64,000 nucleotides of DNA from Methylocystis sp. (GCA_016178015.1 JACOUB010000014.1:16912-80911); one strand, 5' to 3'. Shown: positions 35,445 to 44,934, counted from the stretch's first letter. Notes: a model not told the origin generated them from the sequence alone. Numbers and translations: made by a program.

Positions 35445-35562
35445 GGTTTTCCAAGAGAAAAAGGGCGCGCGGCCCGCGCGGAGCCCCTCTCTTAGCCTTA
35501 TCCAAGCCGCGAAGGAAGTCCCCCGCCGGCGCCGACGCGCCTTAGAGCAAGAGCATGTCGGG

Positions 35563-35587
35563 CCGAAGCCGGGCAGGCTTCGGTTTT
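35563..35587 (+). terminator. Possible intrinsic terminator hairpin
   Basis: CCGAAGCC-GGGCA-GGCTTCGG followed by TTTT on the plus strand, between the start of aroQ and the end of the DsbA-like gene, both on the minus strand. The T-run is on the wrong side for dsbA, so it may be a dispersed hairpin and not a working terminator. Confidence 0.3.
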
Positions 35588-35599
35588 AGGATAGCCCGG

Positions 35600-36436
35600 T
35601 CAGCAGACGGTTTTGCCGCATTTGCGCACGTTGTCGACTTTTGTCTTCAGTTGCGAAAAGCCGACAGCGCCGACGATGACCTCATCGCCCAGCACCCAGG
35701 AAGGGGTGCCGGTCAAATTGAGTTTGTCGGCGATCTCCATCACTTCCTCGATTCCGGCGTGGACTTCGGGGCTCTTGAGGTCCCGCTCGAGCTTGTCCAT
35801 GTCCGCGCCCAACTCCTTTGCGACGTTCAGAGCCTGGGCCTTGCCGATCGCGCCGTGCGTCGTCAGCAGCTTGCGATGAAACTCCCAGAATTTCTGGCCT
35901 TGGAACTGACGGCGCACCGCCGCAGCGACTTGTGCGGCCTCCGTCGAGCCGGTTCCGAGCACCGGAAAATCCTTCAAGACGATACGCAGATCGGGATCGC
36001 TTTCGACGAGCTTGGCGACATCGTCAACCGCGCGTTTGCAGTAGCCGCAGTTGTAGTCGAAGAACTCGACCAGGGTGACATTGCCGGCGGGATTTCCGAT
36101 CGCCGCTTGCTGCGCCGAATTGAGAAGCTTGTCGGAGTTTTGAGCAATGCCGCGCTGGCGCGAACTGGCCTCCGCCACTTTCTGGCGATGATCGAGTTCC
36201 TCGATCGCCTCCTTGATGACTTCGGGATTGGCCACGAGATAATCGCGGACGATTTTCTCGATCTCGGCTTTTTGGCCGCTCGTTATTTCCGTCGCCTGCA
36301 TCGACCCCGGCGTCGCGAAGGCGAGGCCGGCGCCCAGCAACCCGGCAGCGGCGGACATGGCTATGCTGGCGCGCAGACGGGACAGAGCGCGGCCTCTCCA
36401 GTCTATTTTGGGCGCGAGCCGTTTCGGCACTAGCAT
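35600..36436 (-). CDS. DsbA family thiol-disulfide oxidoreductase (Com1-like)
   Basis: Periplasmic thioredoxin-fold protein of 278 residues. A basic N-terminus and a hydrophobic segment (AMSAAAGLLGAGLAFATPGS) act as signal. A helical region (about 50-105) is followed by the catalytic motif CGYC in EFFDYNCGYCKRA and the cis-Pro loop in GTPSWVLGDEVIVGAVG; a C-terminal CGKTVC adds two cysteines. The N-terminal helix region is typical of Com1/BDB-like DsbAs that may act as oxidase or isomerase. The start at ATG 36436 lies just after a TTCTCC (GGAGAA on the coding strand) ribosome site. Confidence 0.9.
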   Translation of the reverse strand: MLVPKRLAPKIDWRGRALSRLRASIAMSAAAGLLGAGLAFATPGSMQATEITSGQKAEIEKIVRDYLVANPEVIKEAIEELDHRQKVAEASSRQRGIAQNSDKLLNSAQQAAIGNPAGNVTLVEFFDYNCGYCKRAVDDVAKLVESDPDLRIVLKDFPVLGTGSTEAAQVAAAVRRQFQGQKFWEFHRKLLTTHGAIGKAQALNVAKELGADMDKLERDLKSPEVHAGIEEVMEIADKLNLTGTPSWVLGDEVIVGAVGFSQLKTKVDNVRKCGKTVC

Positions 36437-36454
36437 CGTCTTCTCCTGCTTGCT

Positions 36455-36565
36455 TAGAGCGCGTCCCGGAAAAGTTGCGAGACTTTTCCGATAAGGACAT
36501 GCTCTAACTTACCGAGTTGGAGCGTACTCCGATCAGGCGATTCCGCCTGACCGGAATGCGCTCTA
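36455..36565. repeat. Two adjacent palindromic units (TAGAGC...GCTCTA type)
   Basis: Unit 1 (36455-36506) contains GGAAAAGT-TGCGAG-ACTTTTCC inside TAGAGCGCGT/ACATGCTCTA ends. Unit 2 (36517-36565) has TCAGGCG-ATTC-CGCCTGA inside GAGCGTACTCC/CGGAATGCGCTC ends. Their ends are alike, so both may belong to one dispersed family. They sit between lptD and the DsbA-like gene and probably interrupt transcription between them. Confidence 0.65.
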
Positions 36566-36588
36566 GTGGCCGCGCGACGCGCTCCCGG

Positions 36589-39261
36589 CTATGGCGTCGC
36601 GCGCACGCCGTCGTTGAGCAGAACCGAGCCGAGCCCATAGTTGAACTTTGTTTCGCCAAGCGTGCGGAACTGCAACGAAACCGTTACGGTCTGGTTGCGC
36701 GCCGGCAGGCCGGTCCCCGCCTGCGGCTGGTAAATCGACGAATAGTTGACCGTGAAGATCGCGCATTCGTTGTGGTAGCCGACGCCGGCGCCGAGCGCGG
36801 CCACCGAGAACAGCGGCGCCGTGCCGGTGAGGTTGATGCCCGTCAAGGTCGTCGCCGTCGGGTTCGTGGTCAATGAATTAAAAAGATGGCGGCTCATATC
36901 GAAGATCACCGAGCCGGTCAGGAAGTAGTTCTTGTTCACATCATAGCGGCCGTTGGCGGCAAGTCCTTGCCGGCGCTGATCGAAGCCGATGGCGCTCTGC
37001 GAGGCGTAATTCGCGTATTGCAGGTTCAGCACGAGCGGATCGAGCTTGAGCGAGCTCACCAGGTCGATGCGCCGGGCATGCAGGTTGGTCTCGTCAAAGC
37101 GGCCCTTGGCGACGAAGCTGAGGAGCGAGGTGGGCGCGAAGGCGAAGCGTCCGACCCAGTCCGAGGTGCGCGTGTTGAGCCCCGAGGCGAGGCCGACATT
37201 GGCGGCGTCCGCGTCGGCGTACGCGTTCTCGCCCACGACTTGCCGCGATTGACCGGCCATGGCGTTGATGAAGCCGCCATTGGCAAGCGTCAGTGTCGTC
37301 TGGCCGCCGTAATTCAAGCGCGTGCCGGTCTCGAAACGGTCGTAGCCGGAGAATTTGCTCCACTGGAACAGAACGGAATCGTCGAACACCAAGCTCTGCG
37401 CGTCCATGTTGACGAGCGATGGAATGGAGGATTGGTTCGGTCTGGCGATGATCTGCACGATCGGTTCGAATACGATGTCGCCGAGCCCGCTTCGCGCCAG
37501 CCAGGGATAACGCCATTCGAAGCCGACGCCCGGCGTCGCCTGCCCGCGAGCGACGCCGTTCGAGGCCCCGATGAACAACCCTTGGGCGCTGTTGGGGATC
37601 GGTTGGGAGCTGTTGTTGAAGATCGGGAACCGGTCTTGCGTATCGAGGCCGACAAAGGAGCCGGAGAACCGCGTGAAGGCGAACGGCGTCCACACCGAGC
37701 CGACCGGATCGATGAACTTGCGTTCCCACGACGCGCTGACGGTTCCATGTTCGTAATTGCCGCCAATGCCGCGCAACAGACAGCCGCTCTTGTTGCGGTC
37801 CGCCGCCGGAGCATAGGTTTGGCACACATTGTAGAGGGCGTTGACGCTGTCCAGCGTTCGCGGTTGGATTGATTCGTAATTGGCGATTTGCGCAGACGTG
37901 CTGGTTAGATTGGCGTCGACTTCGACTTGCCCGCCAAGGCCGAAGGTCTTTTCCGGGTCGACGTCGAACGTGCGGTTGTAGTCGAGCAAAGGATGCGCGA
38001 TCGGCTGCTGCGCTTGAACGTCGTTTGGCGACAGGCCCTGGAAGTAGTATCCGCGCAGATCGAGATAGCTTCTGGGGCCTTGCCCGGTCAAATAAACGGT
38101 CGAAGACGATTCGCGAAAGTAGTAATTCTGGAGGATATTGTTGGACTGTTTGTAATCTTGGAAGAAATAGCGGTCGCTCAGCGCGGTGACGTCCCAACCC
38201 AATTTCCATTGATCGTTGAGCGCGAATTCGCCGACGCTTTGCACCGCGCCGCGCCAACGTCGGCCGCCGGCGCCGAATGGCGGCGGCGCGAAAGCGGTGG
38301 GGTCGGACACGTGCGCGCCTTCGGCGCGGATGACGTAGCCGCCATTTTCGAATCTCTGCCGGAATTCGCCGGTGACAAATGGGCCTTGCCGGGTGAAGAC
38401 GGTCGGCGTGATGGTGAGATCGTAGTCTGGCGCGATCGCCCAGAACAGCGGCAGGCCGAAACCGCCGCCCAGTTGCGATTGGTAACTGAGCTGCGGCGAC
38501 AGCACCCCCGATTTCCGTTTCACGCTCGGGTCGGGAGAGGACCAGAACGGGACATAGGCGATCGGCACGCCGAGAAACTCGAACGACGCGTCCTCGTAAT
38601 AAATCATCTTCTCCGTTTGGTCGTGGATGATGCGCTTGGCGTGCACCTGCCAAAACCGCGGGCGGTTCGGATCGTCCTTGCAGGCGTCGCAGGCCGTGTA
38701 GGTTCCGTTGTCAAAGACACTCGTGTCGCCGACGCGCTCGGCGCGCGGCGAGCTGAAATGGGTGTTGTCGGCCGTGTCCACCTGTAGGCTGTCGATGAAC
38801 CCGTTTTTGAAGTCGTCGGTCAGCTCGAAGCGATCGGCGTGGGCGACCGTCCCATCCTTCTCCGTCAGCTTGGCGTGGCCCTCGGCGTAGACGCGCTGGG
38901 CGTTGCGGTCGTAGACGACCTGGTCGGCCTCCAGCAGCCGGCCTTGGTAATAAATCTGGACGTGGCCCCTGGCCGTGACGGTGTTCGTGGTCTGGTTGTG
39001 GACGAGCTCCTTGGCTTCGACCACCATGCGTGCGGCGGGGTCGTTGGCGGCGTCCAGGCTGCTCGCGTGAGCTTGCGGCGCAGCGAAGCCGATTGCGATG
39101 CAGAGCGCCGCGCCTGCACAAGCCTTAAGGCCGGAAAGCCGGCGGTCTAACCTAGATCGCTCATTTGCCGGCGCCTTGGATGTGTTACGGCGGGCGAGCC
39201 GGGACGCCGATCTTGCGATGAAACGCGCCATCAACGCGAGGCGGCGGCGATGGCGCTGCAT
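36589..39261 (-). CDS. lptD: LPS-assembly protein LptD
   Basis: Outer-membrane translocon that inserts lipopolysaccharide in the outer leaflet with LptE. 890 residues: basic N-terminus, signal peptide ending near FAAPQAHA, OstA/LptA-like beta-jellyroll (TARGHVQIYYQGRLLEADQV, EGHAKLTEKDG), then the large LptD barrel (YEDASFEFLGVPIAYVPFWS, KRKSGVLSPQLSY and further). A Cys pair lies at CDACKDD and a later Cys in GCLLRG. ATG 39261 overlaps the lptG stop (TGATG), so translation is coupled. In many rhizobia surA and pdxA follow; here the DsbA-like gene does. Confidence 0.93.
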   Translation of the reverse strand: MQRHRRRLALMARFIARSASRLARRNTSKAPANERSRLDRRLSGLKACAGAALCIAIGFAAPQAHASSLDAANDPAARMVVEAKELVHNQTTNTVTARGHVQIYYQGRLLEADQVVYDRNAQRVYAEGHAKLTEKDGTVAHADRFELTDDFKNGFIDSLQVDTADNTHFSSPRAERVGDTSVFDNGTYTACDACKDDPNRPRFWQVHAKRIIHDQTEKMIYYEDASFEFLGVPIAYVPFWSSPDPSVKRKSGVLSPQLSYQSQLGGGFGLPLFWAIAPDYDLTITPTVFTRQGPFVTGEFRQRFENGGYVIRAEGAHVSDPTAFAPPPFGAGGRRWRGAVQSVGEFALNDQWKLGWDVTALSDRYFFQDYKQSNNILQNYYFRESSSTVYLTGQGPRSYLDLRGYYFQGLSPNDVQAQQPIAHPLLDYNRTFDVDPEKTFGLGGQVEVDANLTSTSAQIANYESIQPRTLDSVNALYNVCQTYAPAADRNKSGCLLRGIGGNYEHGTVSASWERKFIDPVGSVWTPFAFTRFSGSFVGLDTQDRFPIFNNSSQPIPNSAQGLFIGASNGVARGQATPGVGFEWRYPWLARSGLGDIVFEPIVQIIARPNQSSIPSLVNMDAQSLVFDDSVLFQWSKFSGYDRFETGTRLNYGGQTTLTLANGGFINAMAGQSRQVVGENAYADADAANVGLASGLNTRTSDWVGRFAFAPTSLLSFVAKGRFDETNLHARRIDLVSSLKLDPLVLNLQYANYASQSAIGFDQRRQGLAANGRYDVNKNYFLTGSVIFDMSRHLFNSLTTNPTATTLTGINLTGTAPLFSVAALGAGVGYHNECAIFTVNYSSIYQPQAGTGLPARNQTVTVSLQFRTLGETKFNYGLGSVLLNDGVRATP

Positions 39262-40346
39262 CAACCGTCCTCCAAATGCAAAAGCGTAAGCGTGCCCAGC
39301 ATGCTCCCGACGAGCGCAGGCGACCAAGCGGCGACGATGGGACTGATCATGCCGGCGCCGCCCAGATCGGAGAATAATTTGGTTACGATATAAAGCACGA
39401 AGCCGGCGACGACGCCACCGGAAATGGTGCGGGCCACGTCGCCGAATCGGAAGAATCTTAACGAAAAAGAAGCGGCGACCAGAACCATGGCGATGAGCAG
39501 CAGCGGGCGCGCCAGCAAGGTCTGGAACTGCAGACTGTACCCGGTCGCATCGAGCCCCGCCTGACGCGTCGCTTCGCCGAGGCGCGGCAGATCCCAAAAA
39601 GGGGTCCCCTGTGGCGGAGCGGCGCTGGAGGCGAGCTGCTCAAGGGTCAGATCGGTGGCGAGGAGATATGAGCCGACGATCCGAGGCGCCTCGCCCGGCG
39701 TCGTGAGCCGCGCGCCCTCCAAAACCCACACGCCGGCCAGCAGTTTGGCGCGCGCCGCCACCACGCGTTCGAGAAAGCCGCCGTCCGGCTGGTAGACATT
39801 GACGATGACGCCGGAGAGTTCGGCCCCCGCCGCCGTCGCGCCCCCCGCATGGATGATTGCTAGCCCGTCAACGCTGTGCTGGCGCAGCCACACGCTGTGA
39901 TCGAGGCGCGAAGTCCCGGGCGCGCCGAAGAACTCCCACTCCATCTGATCGGAGCGCTGCTTCATCGTCGCCGAAATGGGATTGTAGAGCGTGATCGAGG
40001 CGACGCCGATGACGAGGGCGGTCAGGACGGGAGGCATGAGAAATTGCCATACCGAAACGCCCGCGGCTCGCGCCACCACCAGTTCGAGCTTGCGCGTCAA
40101 ATTGACGAAGGTCGCCATAGCGCCGAACAAGACGGCAAACGGCAGGGTCATCTCCGCCGCCGCCGGCACCCGCATAATAGTCATTAACGCGATGGCGGCC
40201 GCGTCGGCTTGCGGATTGTCGCTGGCGCGGCGCAGCATCTCCACGAACACGACGACGAACATCAGGCAGGAGATCGTGATGAAGATACCCATGATCGTCT
40301 GCAGGAAACGCATCGCCAAATAGCGTGTGAGGGTCAGGCCGATCAT
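39261..40346 (-). CDS. lptG: LPS export permease LptG
   Basis: Inner-membrane permease of the LptB2FG complex that extracts LPS for transport to the cell surface. 361 residues with the YjgP/YjgQ pattern: N-terminal helices (RYLAMRFLQTIMGIF), ELTLPF-like AAEMTLPFAVLFGAM, ELVVARAAGVSVWQFL, a central periplasmic jellyroll, and two or three C-terminal helices (ARPLLLIAMVLVAASFSLR). It is directly coupled to lptD. The partner permease gene lptF, usually just upstream, is not here: the next gene is pepA in the other direction. Confidence 0.92.
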   Translation of the reverse strand: MIGLTLTRYLAMRFLQTIMGIFITISCLMFVVVFVEMLRRASDNPQADAAAIALMTIMRVPAAAEMTLPFAVLFGAMATFVNLTRKLELVVARAAGVSVWQFLMPPVLTALVIGVASITLYNPISATMKQRSDQMEWEFFGAPGTSRLDHSVWLRQHSVDGLAIIHAGGATAAGAELSGVIVNVYQPDGGFLERVVAARAKLLAGVWVLEGARLTTPGEAPRIVGSYLLATDLTLEQLASSAAPPQGTPFWDLPRLGEATRQAGLDATGYSLQFQTLLARPLLLIAMVLVAASFSLRFFRFGDVARTISGGVVAGFVLYIVTKLFSDLGGAGMISPIVAAWSPALVGSMLGTLTLLHLEDG

Positions 40347-40744
40347 CGGCGCGCCTCCTGCCGAGATGATGGCGGGTTTTTGTGCAATTCTGTCATCGCC
40401 ACCGGCGTTTCGCTGCTTGCGTAAAAAAACGGCGCGCCCGGTTCACCGTGAATCGAGCAACGTCAACACCATCCGATCGTAGATCGTCTGCTAAACGCTC
40501 TTTCGCCACGGCGCAAGGCGGACGGCGGCCTTGGAGCTTCGGGCGCGCCATTCCGTCGCCGACCGTTGCTCTTTGGCCACGGCGGCGACGCTACCCGGCG
40601 CTCGCGGCTTTTCGGGGGCGTTCGCTAACAATTGCGGCTGGCGTGAATTGACCCTCGATCGGTTGGCGACGATAGTGCGCGTCGCCCTTTCGGGCGGTTG
40701 TTTGCGCTTATATTCCCTCGAGATTCCCCCTAAGAGAGGTCGAG
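40347..40744. other. Non-coding gap between lptG and pepA
   Basis: About 400 bases between divergent genes with no convincing ORF. A candidate pepA promoter is TTGACC (40648-40653), 17 bases, GATAGT (40671-40676), and a small stable hairpin CGCCC-TTTC-GGGCG follows at 40683-40696 in the leader. This is where lptF would lie in many relatives, and I see no lptF remnant. Confidence 0.5.
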
Positions 40745-42346
40745 ATGCCCGGCAATGTAAAATTCGAGATTGTTTCCTTTGGTGAAGCCGAGGGCCTGCT
40801 CGCCGCGCCGGCCGCCTCGGACGCGTCGAAGTCCCTGACTCTGGTGGTTTTTGCCGGCGATCAGCTGGCCGTCGGGGCGCGCGTCGAGGCGCTGTTGAAG
40901 CGCAGCGATTCCCATCTTGCACGGGCGGCGGCGGCCGCAAAATTCACCGGCAAGACGGGAACGGCGCTCGATCTCTACGCTCCGCCGGCGCTTCCCGCGG
41001 TCGCGCGGTTGGCGATCGTCGGTTGCGGAACACAGGCGCCGGACGCGGGTGAAGGGGAAAAGCCCGCGGCGAAACCTTTTGAGGACTTCCTCGGCCTCGG
41101 CGGCCAGACGATGGCCAGGCTGCGGCAAGGGACAAACACTCTCGTTTATTTTGATCCGCCCGAGGCGCAGGGCGCCGCCAAGGCCGTCGACGCCAAGGCC
41201 GTCGACCCGAACGCCGCCATTGCTCAGTTCGCGCTCGGCGCAGACCTGCGCGCCTATAAGTTCGATCTTTATCGCACCAAGAAGAAGAAGGAGGATAGCG
41301 AGCGCGAAGGGCCGAGCGAAATCACCCTCGCCGTCGCCGATCCGGATGGCGCGCGCGCCGCGCTCAGTGACGTTCTCGGCCTCGCCGAAGGCGTGACCAT
41401 CGCCAGAGGGCTCGTCAATGAACCGGCAAATGTCCTCTATCCTGCGGAATTTGCCCGCCGCGCCGGCGAACTCGCCAAGCTCGGCGTCGAGGTCGAGACG
41501 CTCGACCCGGCCGCGATGGAGGCGCTCGGCATGAGAGCGCTGCTCGGCGTCGGGCAGGGCTCGGCGCATGAGAGCCGGCTGGTGGTTTTGCGCTGGAACG
41601 GCGGGACGCCCGGCGCGCCGCCGCTCGCCTTCATCGGCAAGGGCGTGTGTTTCGACTCCGGCGGTGTTTCGATCAAGCCAGCCGCCTCCATGGAAGACAT
41701 GAAAGGCGACATGGCCGGCGCCGCCGCCGTCACCGGCCTTTTGCACGCGCTCGCCGCGCGCAAGGCCAAAGCCAACGTCGTCGGCGTGCTCGGGCTCGTC
41801 GAAAACATGCCGGACGGCAAGGCGCAACGGCCGGGCGACATCGTGACGTCGATGTCTGGCCAAACCATCGAGATCATCAATACCGACGCCGAAGGGCGGC
41901 TCGTCCTCGCCGACGCGCTCTGGTATGTGAAGGACAAATACAAGCCGCTGTTCATGATCGACCTGGCGACCTTGACCGGCGCCATCCTGGTGGCGCTCGG
42001 CCAGGAGCACGCCGGCCTGTTCTCCAACACCGACGACCTCGCCGAGCGCTTGCTCGCGGCGGGCAAGGCTTGCGGCGAGAAGTTGTGGCGCCTGCCCATG
42101 GGGCAGGCCTATGACAAGCTGATCGATTCGAAATTCGCCGATATGAAGAACGCCGGCGCCCGTCACGCCGGCTCGATCACCGCCGCGCAATTTTTGGAGC
42201 GTTTCGTCGACAAGACCCCATGGGCGCACATCGACATCGCCGGGACCGGAATGGGCTCGCCCGCGTCGGACGTCAACCAGAGCTGGGGCTCGGGCTGGGG
42301 CGTGCGCCTCTTGGACCGCCTGGTGCGGGACTATTACGAGGGGTGA
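40745..42346 (+). CDS. pepA: Leucyl aminopeptidase (M17, PepA)
   Basis: Hexameric cytoplasmic aminopeptidase of 533 residues with two metal ions. N-terminal macro-like domain to about residue 190, then the catalytic domain with [27 protein letters not shown] (metal Lys and Asp), [11 protein letters not shown], and the family signature [17 protein letters not shown] 40745 follows AGAGAGG. The insert [11 protein letters not shown] near residue 180 is a charged loop not seen in E. coli PepA. Confidence 0.96.
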   Translation: MPGNVKFEIVSFGEAEGLLAAPAASDASKSLTLVVFAGDQLAVGARVEALLKRSDSHLARAAAAAKFTGKTGTALDLYAPPALPAVARLAIVGCGTQAPDAGEGEKPAAKPFEDFLGLGGQTMARLRQGTNTLVYFDPPEAQGAAKAVDAKAVDPNAAIAQFALGADLRAYKFDLYRTKKKKEDSEREGPSEITLAVADPDGARAALSDVLGLAEGVTIARGLVNEPANVLYPAEFARRAGELAKLGVEVETLDPAAMEALGMRALLGVGQGSAHESRLVVLRWNGGTPGAPPLAFIGKGVCFDSGGVSIKPAASMEDMKGDMAGAAAVTGLLHALAARKAKANVVGVLGLVENMPDGKAQRPGDIVTSMSGQTIEIINTDAEGRLVLADALWYVKDKYKPLFMIDLATLTGAILVALGQEHAGLFSNTDDLAERLLAAGKACGEKLWRLPMGQAYDKLIDSKFADMKNAGARHAGSITAAQFLERFVDKTPWAHIDIAGTGMGSPASDVNQSWGSGWGVRLLDRLVRDYYEG

Positions 42347-42384
42347 CGGGGCCGTTCGGGGATCAATTGGGACAGCGGCGCGTC

Positions 42385-42420
42385 CCCCTCTCCCTTCGGG
42401 AGAGGGTCGCGCCAAGGTGA
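42385..42420. repeat. Hairpin repeat after pepA
   Basis: CCCTCTCCCTTCGGGAGAGGG forms a tight hairpin between the convergent pepA and GST genes. It resembles the second hairpin at 722-738 and the wider CTTCTCCCG family. No T-run is present on the pepA side. Confidence 0.5.
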
Positions 42421-42437
42421 GGCTGGCCGGAGATCGA

Positions 42438-43148
42438 TCAGGTACCCGAAAACTGTGGAAAATAGCTCTTCATCAGCCGGTCGCGATAGGCGACGAGATT
42501 GGCCTTGCCCTCGGCCGCGGTCCGCACCGGCGTGTCCGACACCGGGGCCAGCACGCCGGCGACGAACGCACAGACCGTGGCGTCCGCCCCGCACGGCGTC
42601 TCGCCGAACAGGAACGGCTTGTCGCCCAAAAGCGTCGCTAAGGCCTCGATGTCGCGCACGCCGAGTTCGGCGATTTCCTGCTCGCTGTGGCGGCCAAGTC
42701 CTTGGCGCCGCAATGTCTTGGCGATGTTGCGGCGGACCGTGGCCTTGACCAATGGGCGGATCAGCGCCGGCGCGCGGTCGAAGAAATGCGCCGGGCCGCG
42801 CTCGAAATTGGCGTCGTTCATCCAGCGCGCGTGCACCATGATCCAATAAAGATGCTCTTCGCACATCTTCTCGATGGCCCAGGCCTGCGCGCGCTGCTCG
42901 CTCGACAGCCCGGCGTCGAAATCGATTCCCTTGGTCTTCTCGAGATGAAAGCGGATGAAGGTCGAATCGGCGACGATTGTTCCATCGTCGTCGATAAAGG
43001 GCAGCTTGCCCTTGGGCGCGCGCGAAAAGCCCTTGTGATTCTCGATATGTTCGAGGCCGGCGAGCTTTAGGAGCATCATCGCCTTCATGACGAAGGGACT
43101 GGGGTCGGGCAGGCCGAAAGAAGGGCCGAAGGAATAGAGCGTGATCAT
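42438..43148 (-). CDS. Glutathione S-transferase-like protein, metaxin/FAX type
   Basis: GST-superfamily protein of 236 residues with an unusual N-terminal thioredoxin-like half (ITLYSFGPSFGLPDPSPFVMK, KGKLPFIDDDGTIVADSTFIRFHLE, each in parts) and a helical C-terminal half. The PSPFVMKAMMLLKLAG pattern is that of the metaxin/failed-axon-connections branch rather than classical GSTs; it lacks the usual SNAIL/TRAIL stretch. Substrate unknown. Stress or xenobiotic roles would be guesses. It is convergent with pepA and divergent from the VOC gene. Confidence 0.8.
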   Translation of the reverse strand: MITLYSFGPSFGLPDPSPFVMKAMMLLKLAGLEHIENHKGFSRAPKGKLPFIDDDGTIVADSTFIRFHLEKTKGIDFDAGLSSEQRAQAWAIEKMCEEHLYWIMVHARWMNDANFERGPAHFFDRAPALIRPLVKATVRRNIAKTLRRQGLGRHSEQEIAELGVRDIEALATLLGDKPFLFGETPCGADATVCAFVAGVLAPVSDTPVRTAAEGKANLVAYRDRLMKSYFPQFSGT

Positions 43149-43196
43149 GGGCGCGCCTTGTGTGTATAAACCTGGACGTGAACCTTTACGGACAAT

Positions 43197-43239
43197 GTCA
43201 GATGTCGTCCATCCAATGAAAGACGCAATCTGACAGTGT
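43197..43239. promoter_or_regulatory. Possible operator in the GST/VOC divergent promoter region
   Basis: GTCAGAT (43197-43203) and ATCTGAC (43228-43234) form an inverted repeat, and the reverse strand of 43209-43239 matches 14264-14294 at 26 of 31 positions. It lies in the 172-base gap between divergent GST and VOC genes, a proper place for a regulator site. The regulator is unknown. Confidence 0.4.
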
Positions 43240-43320
43240 TCGCCAAATAAAGTTCAGATTTCCGCGTTTAAAGTCGACAGCGGGCATGAGACGCCTGGCC
43301 GGCTACTCGGAAAGCATGCG

Positions 43321-43746
43321 ATGGCACCAGCAGCGCCGAACATCGATGGCGTTCTCGAAACGTCGCTCTATGTCGACGATCTGGAGGGCGCGGCGCGCTT
43401 CTACGAAGAGGCGATGGGCTTCGCGCCGCTCGTTCGCGACGCCCGGTTGTGCGCCTATGATTGCGGCCGGCGCAGCGTGTTGCTGCTGTTTGCGCGCGGG
43501 ACGACAGGGGAGACGGCGCCGCTTGCAGGCGGCGCAATTCCGCCGCACGAGGGGGCGGGACGGCTGCACCTCGCCTTCGCGGTTCGCGCCGAGGACTTGG
43601 CCTCCTGGGAGACGCGGCTCGCCGACCATGGCGTTTCGATCGAGGCGCGCATGACTTGGCCGCGCGGCGGCGCGAGCCTCTATTTCCGCGATCCCGAAGG
43701 CAATCTCGTGGAGCTCGCGACGCCCGGCCTGTGGGCGAATTATTGA
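43321..43746 (+). CDS. VOC family protein (glyoxalase/bleomycin-resistance fold)
   Basis: Small metalloenzyme-fold protein of 141 residues with paired beta-alpha-beta-beta-beta modules: LETSLYVDDLEGAARFYEEAMG at the start and LYFRDPEGNLVELATPGLW at the end, with a His in RLHLAFAV. VOC proteins include glyoxalases, dioxygenases and antibiotic-binding proteins; the substrate cannot be told. The start ATG 43321 gives the family N-terminus with only a few leader residues. It is divergent from the GST-like gene. Confidence 0.87.
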   Translation: MAPAAPNIDGVLETSLYVDDLEGAARFYEEAMGFAPLVRDARLCAYDCGRRSVLLLFARGTTGETAPLAGGAIPPHEGAGRLHLAFAVRAEDLASWETRLADHGVSIEARMTWPRGGASLYFRDPEGNLVELATPGLWANY

Positions 43747-43917
43747 GGGAGGATCTGACTCTGGCCCGGCGTCTTGGTGGCCGTTGTCGAAAGCGTGTCT
43801 GCGGCCGTACTTTGGGCGGTTGGCGAGGCGAGCAGGGACCAGGCGTGAAAGGGTCGCAGGCAATGTAACGTTGGTCGGTCTTTCGACGACTGGCGGTCAT
43901 CAGAGGAGTTGGTCACG

Positions 43918-44934
43918 ATGATCCTGCATCTTGCCGCATCGGCGGCTATGCTCTCGATCCTGGTCACCGCGGGTTACGCCGACCCGGCGCGCTGGCGCAG
44001 GGAAGGCTGGAAGACGGATTTTTCGCGCGTGACGACGCCGTTATTGAAAGAGATCGTCGACGGCGGGCCGCCGCGGGACGGCATCCCCGCCATCGATCGC
44101 CCGATTTTCAAGCGGGCCAGCGAGGTCGAGGATCTCGGCGACCGAGAGCCCGTAATTGTCTTCCCGCTCGGACCGGATGCGCGCGCCTACCCTCTGCGCG
44201 TCCTCACCTGGCACGAAATCGTGAACGATGTCGTTGGCGGCGCCCAGGTGGCGGTGACCTACTGTCCGCTCTGTAGCGCCTCGATCGTGTTCGATCGCCG
44301 TCTCGAGGGTCGCGTGCTCGACTTCGGCACGAGCGGTAAGCTGCGCCACTCGGATCTCGTCATGTACGACCGGCAGACCGAATCATGGTGGCAGCAATTC
44401 ACCGGGGAGGCTATCGTGGGCGCGCTCGCGGGCAAGACGCTGAAAGCTCTCCCGAGCCGGATCGAGCCCTTCCGGGAGTTCCGCGCCGGCCACGCCGATG
44501 GGCTCGTGCTCGTTCCCAACGACCCGAAGTCGCGTCGGTACGGCGGCAATCCCTATATCGGTTACGACACCGGCGATCAGCCGCACCTGTTCAGGGGCGA
44601 GCTGCCGGAGGGTCTCCCCGCCATGGCCCGAGTCGTCGTGGCGCAGGGACCCGAAGGCCGGGTTTCCGTCGCAATGAGTCATCTTGCCGAGCGCCGACAG
44701 CTGACTCACGGAGGCCTGACCTTCACCTGGAAGGTAGGGACAGCCTCGGCGCTCGATCGCAGCGAGATCCGCGCGGGCCGGGAGGTGGGGTCTGTCGATG
44801 TGGTCGATGCGGCGGGAAAGCCCGTGGTCCAGGATGTGACCTTCGCTTTCGCCCTCCATGCCTTCGATCCCCGGGCAGTGGTCCTCACGGAAAAGGGGCT
44901 TGTGCGTCTTTCCGATGGAAAGCCCGCAGATTAG
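43918..44934 (+). CDS. DUF3179 domain-containing secreted protein
   Basis: Exported protein of 338 residues: signal peptide (ILHLAASAAMLSILVTAGYA), then the DUF3179 domain with IPAIDRPIF, VFPLGPDARAYPLRVLTWHEIVND (in parts), the Cys pair in VTYCPLCSASIVFDR, and DLVMYDRQTESWWQQFTGEAIVG (in parts). The YCPLC pair could bind metal or form a disulfide. The function of the family is not established. ATG 43918 sits 9 bases after GAGGAG. An in-frame TTG at 43909 overlaps that ribosome site and is rejected. Confidence 0.9.
   Translation: MILHLAASAAMLSILVTAGYADPARWRREGWKTDFSRVTTPLLKEIVDGGPPRDGIPAIDRPIFKRASEVEDLGDREPVIVFPLGPDARAYPLRVLTWHEIVNDVVGGAQVAVTYCPLCSASIVFDRRLEGRVLDFGTSGKLRHSDLVMYDRQTESWWQQFTGEAIVGALAGKTLKALPSRIEPFREFRAGHADGLVLVPNDPKSRRYGGNPYIGYDTGDQPHLFRGELPEGLPAMARVVVAQGPEGRVSVAMSHLAERRQLTHGGLTFTWKVGTASALDRSEIRAGREVGSVDVVDAAGKPVVQDVTFAFALHAFDPRAVVLTEKGLVRLSDGKPAD

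Noticed and set aside
43741..43917. Possible small gene between the VOC and DUF3179 genes
   Set aside because: Frames here are short or overlap the VOC gene on the opposite strand; only the DUF3179 ribosome site is convincing.
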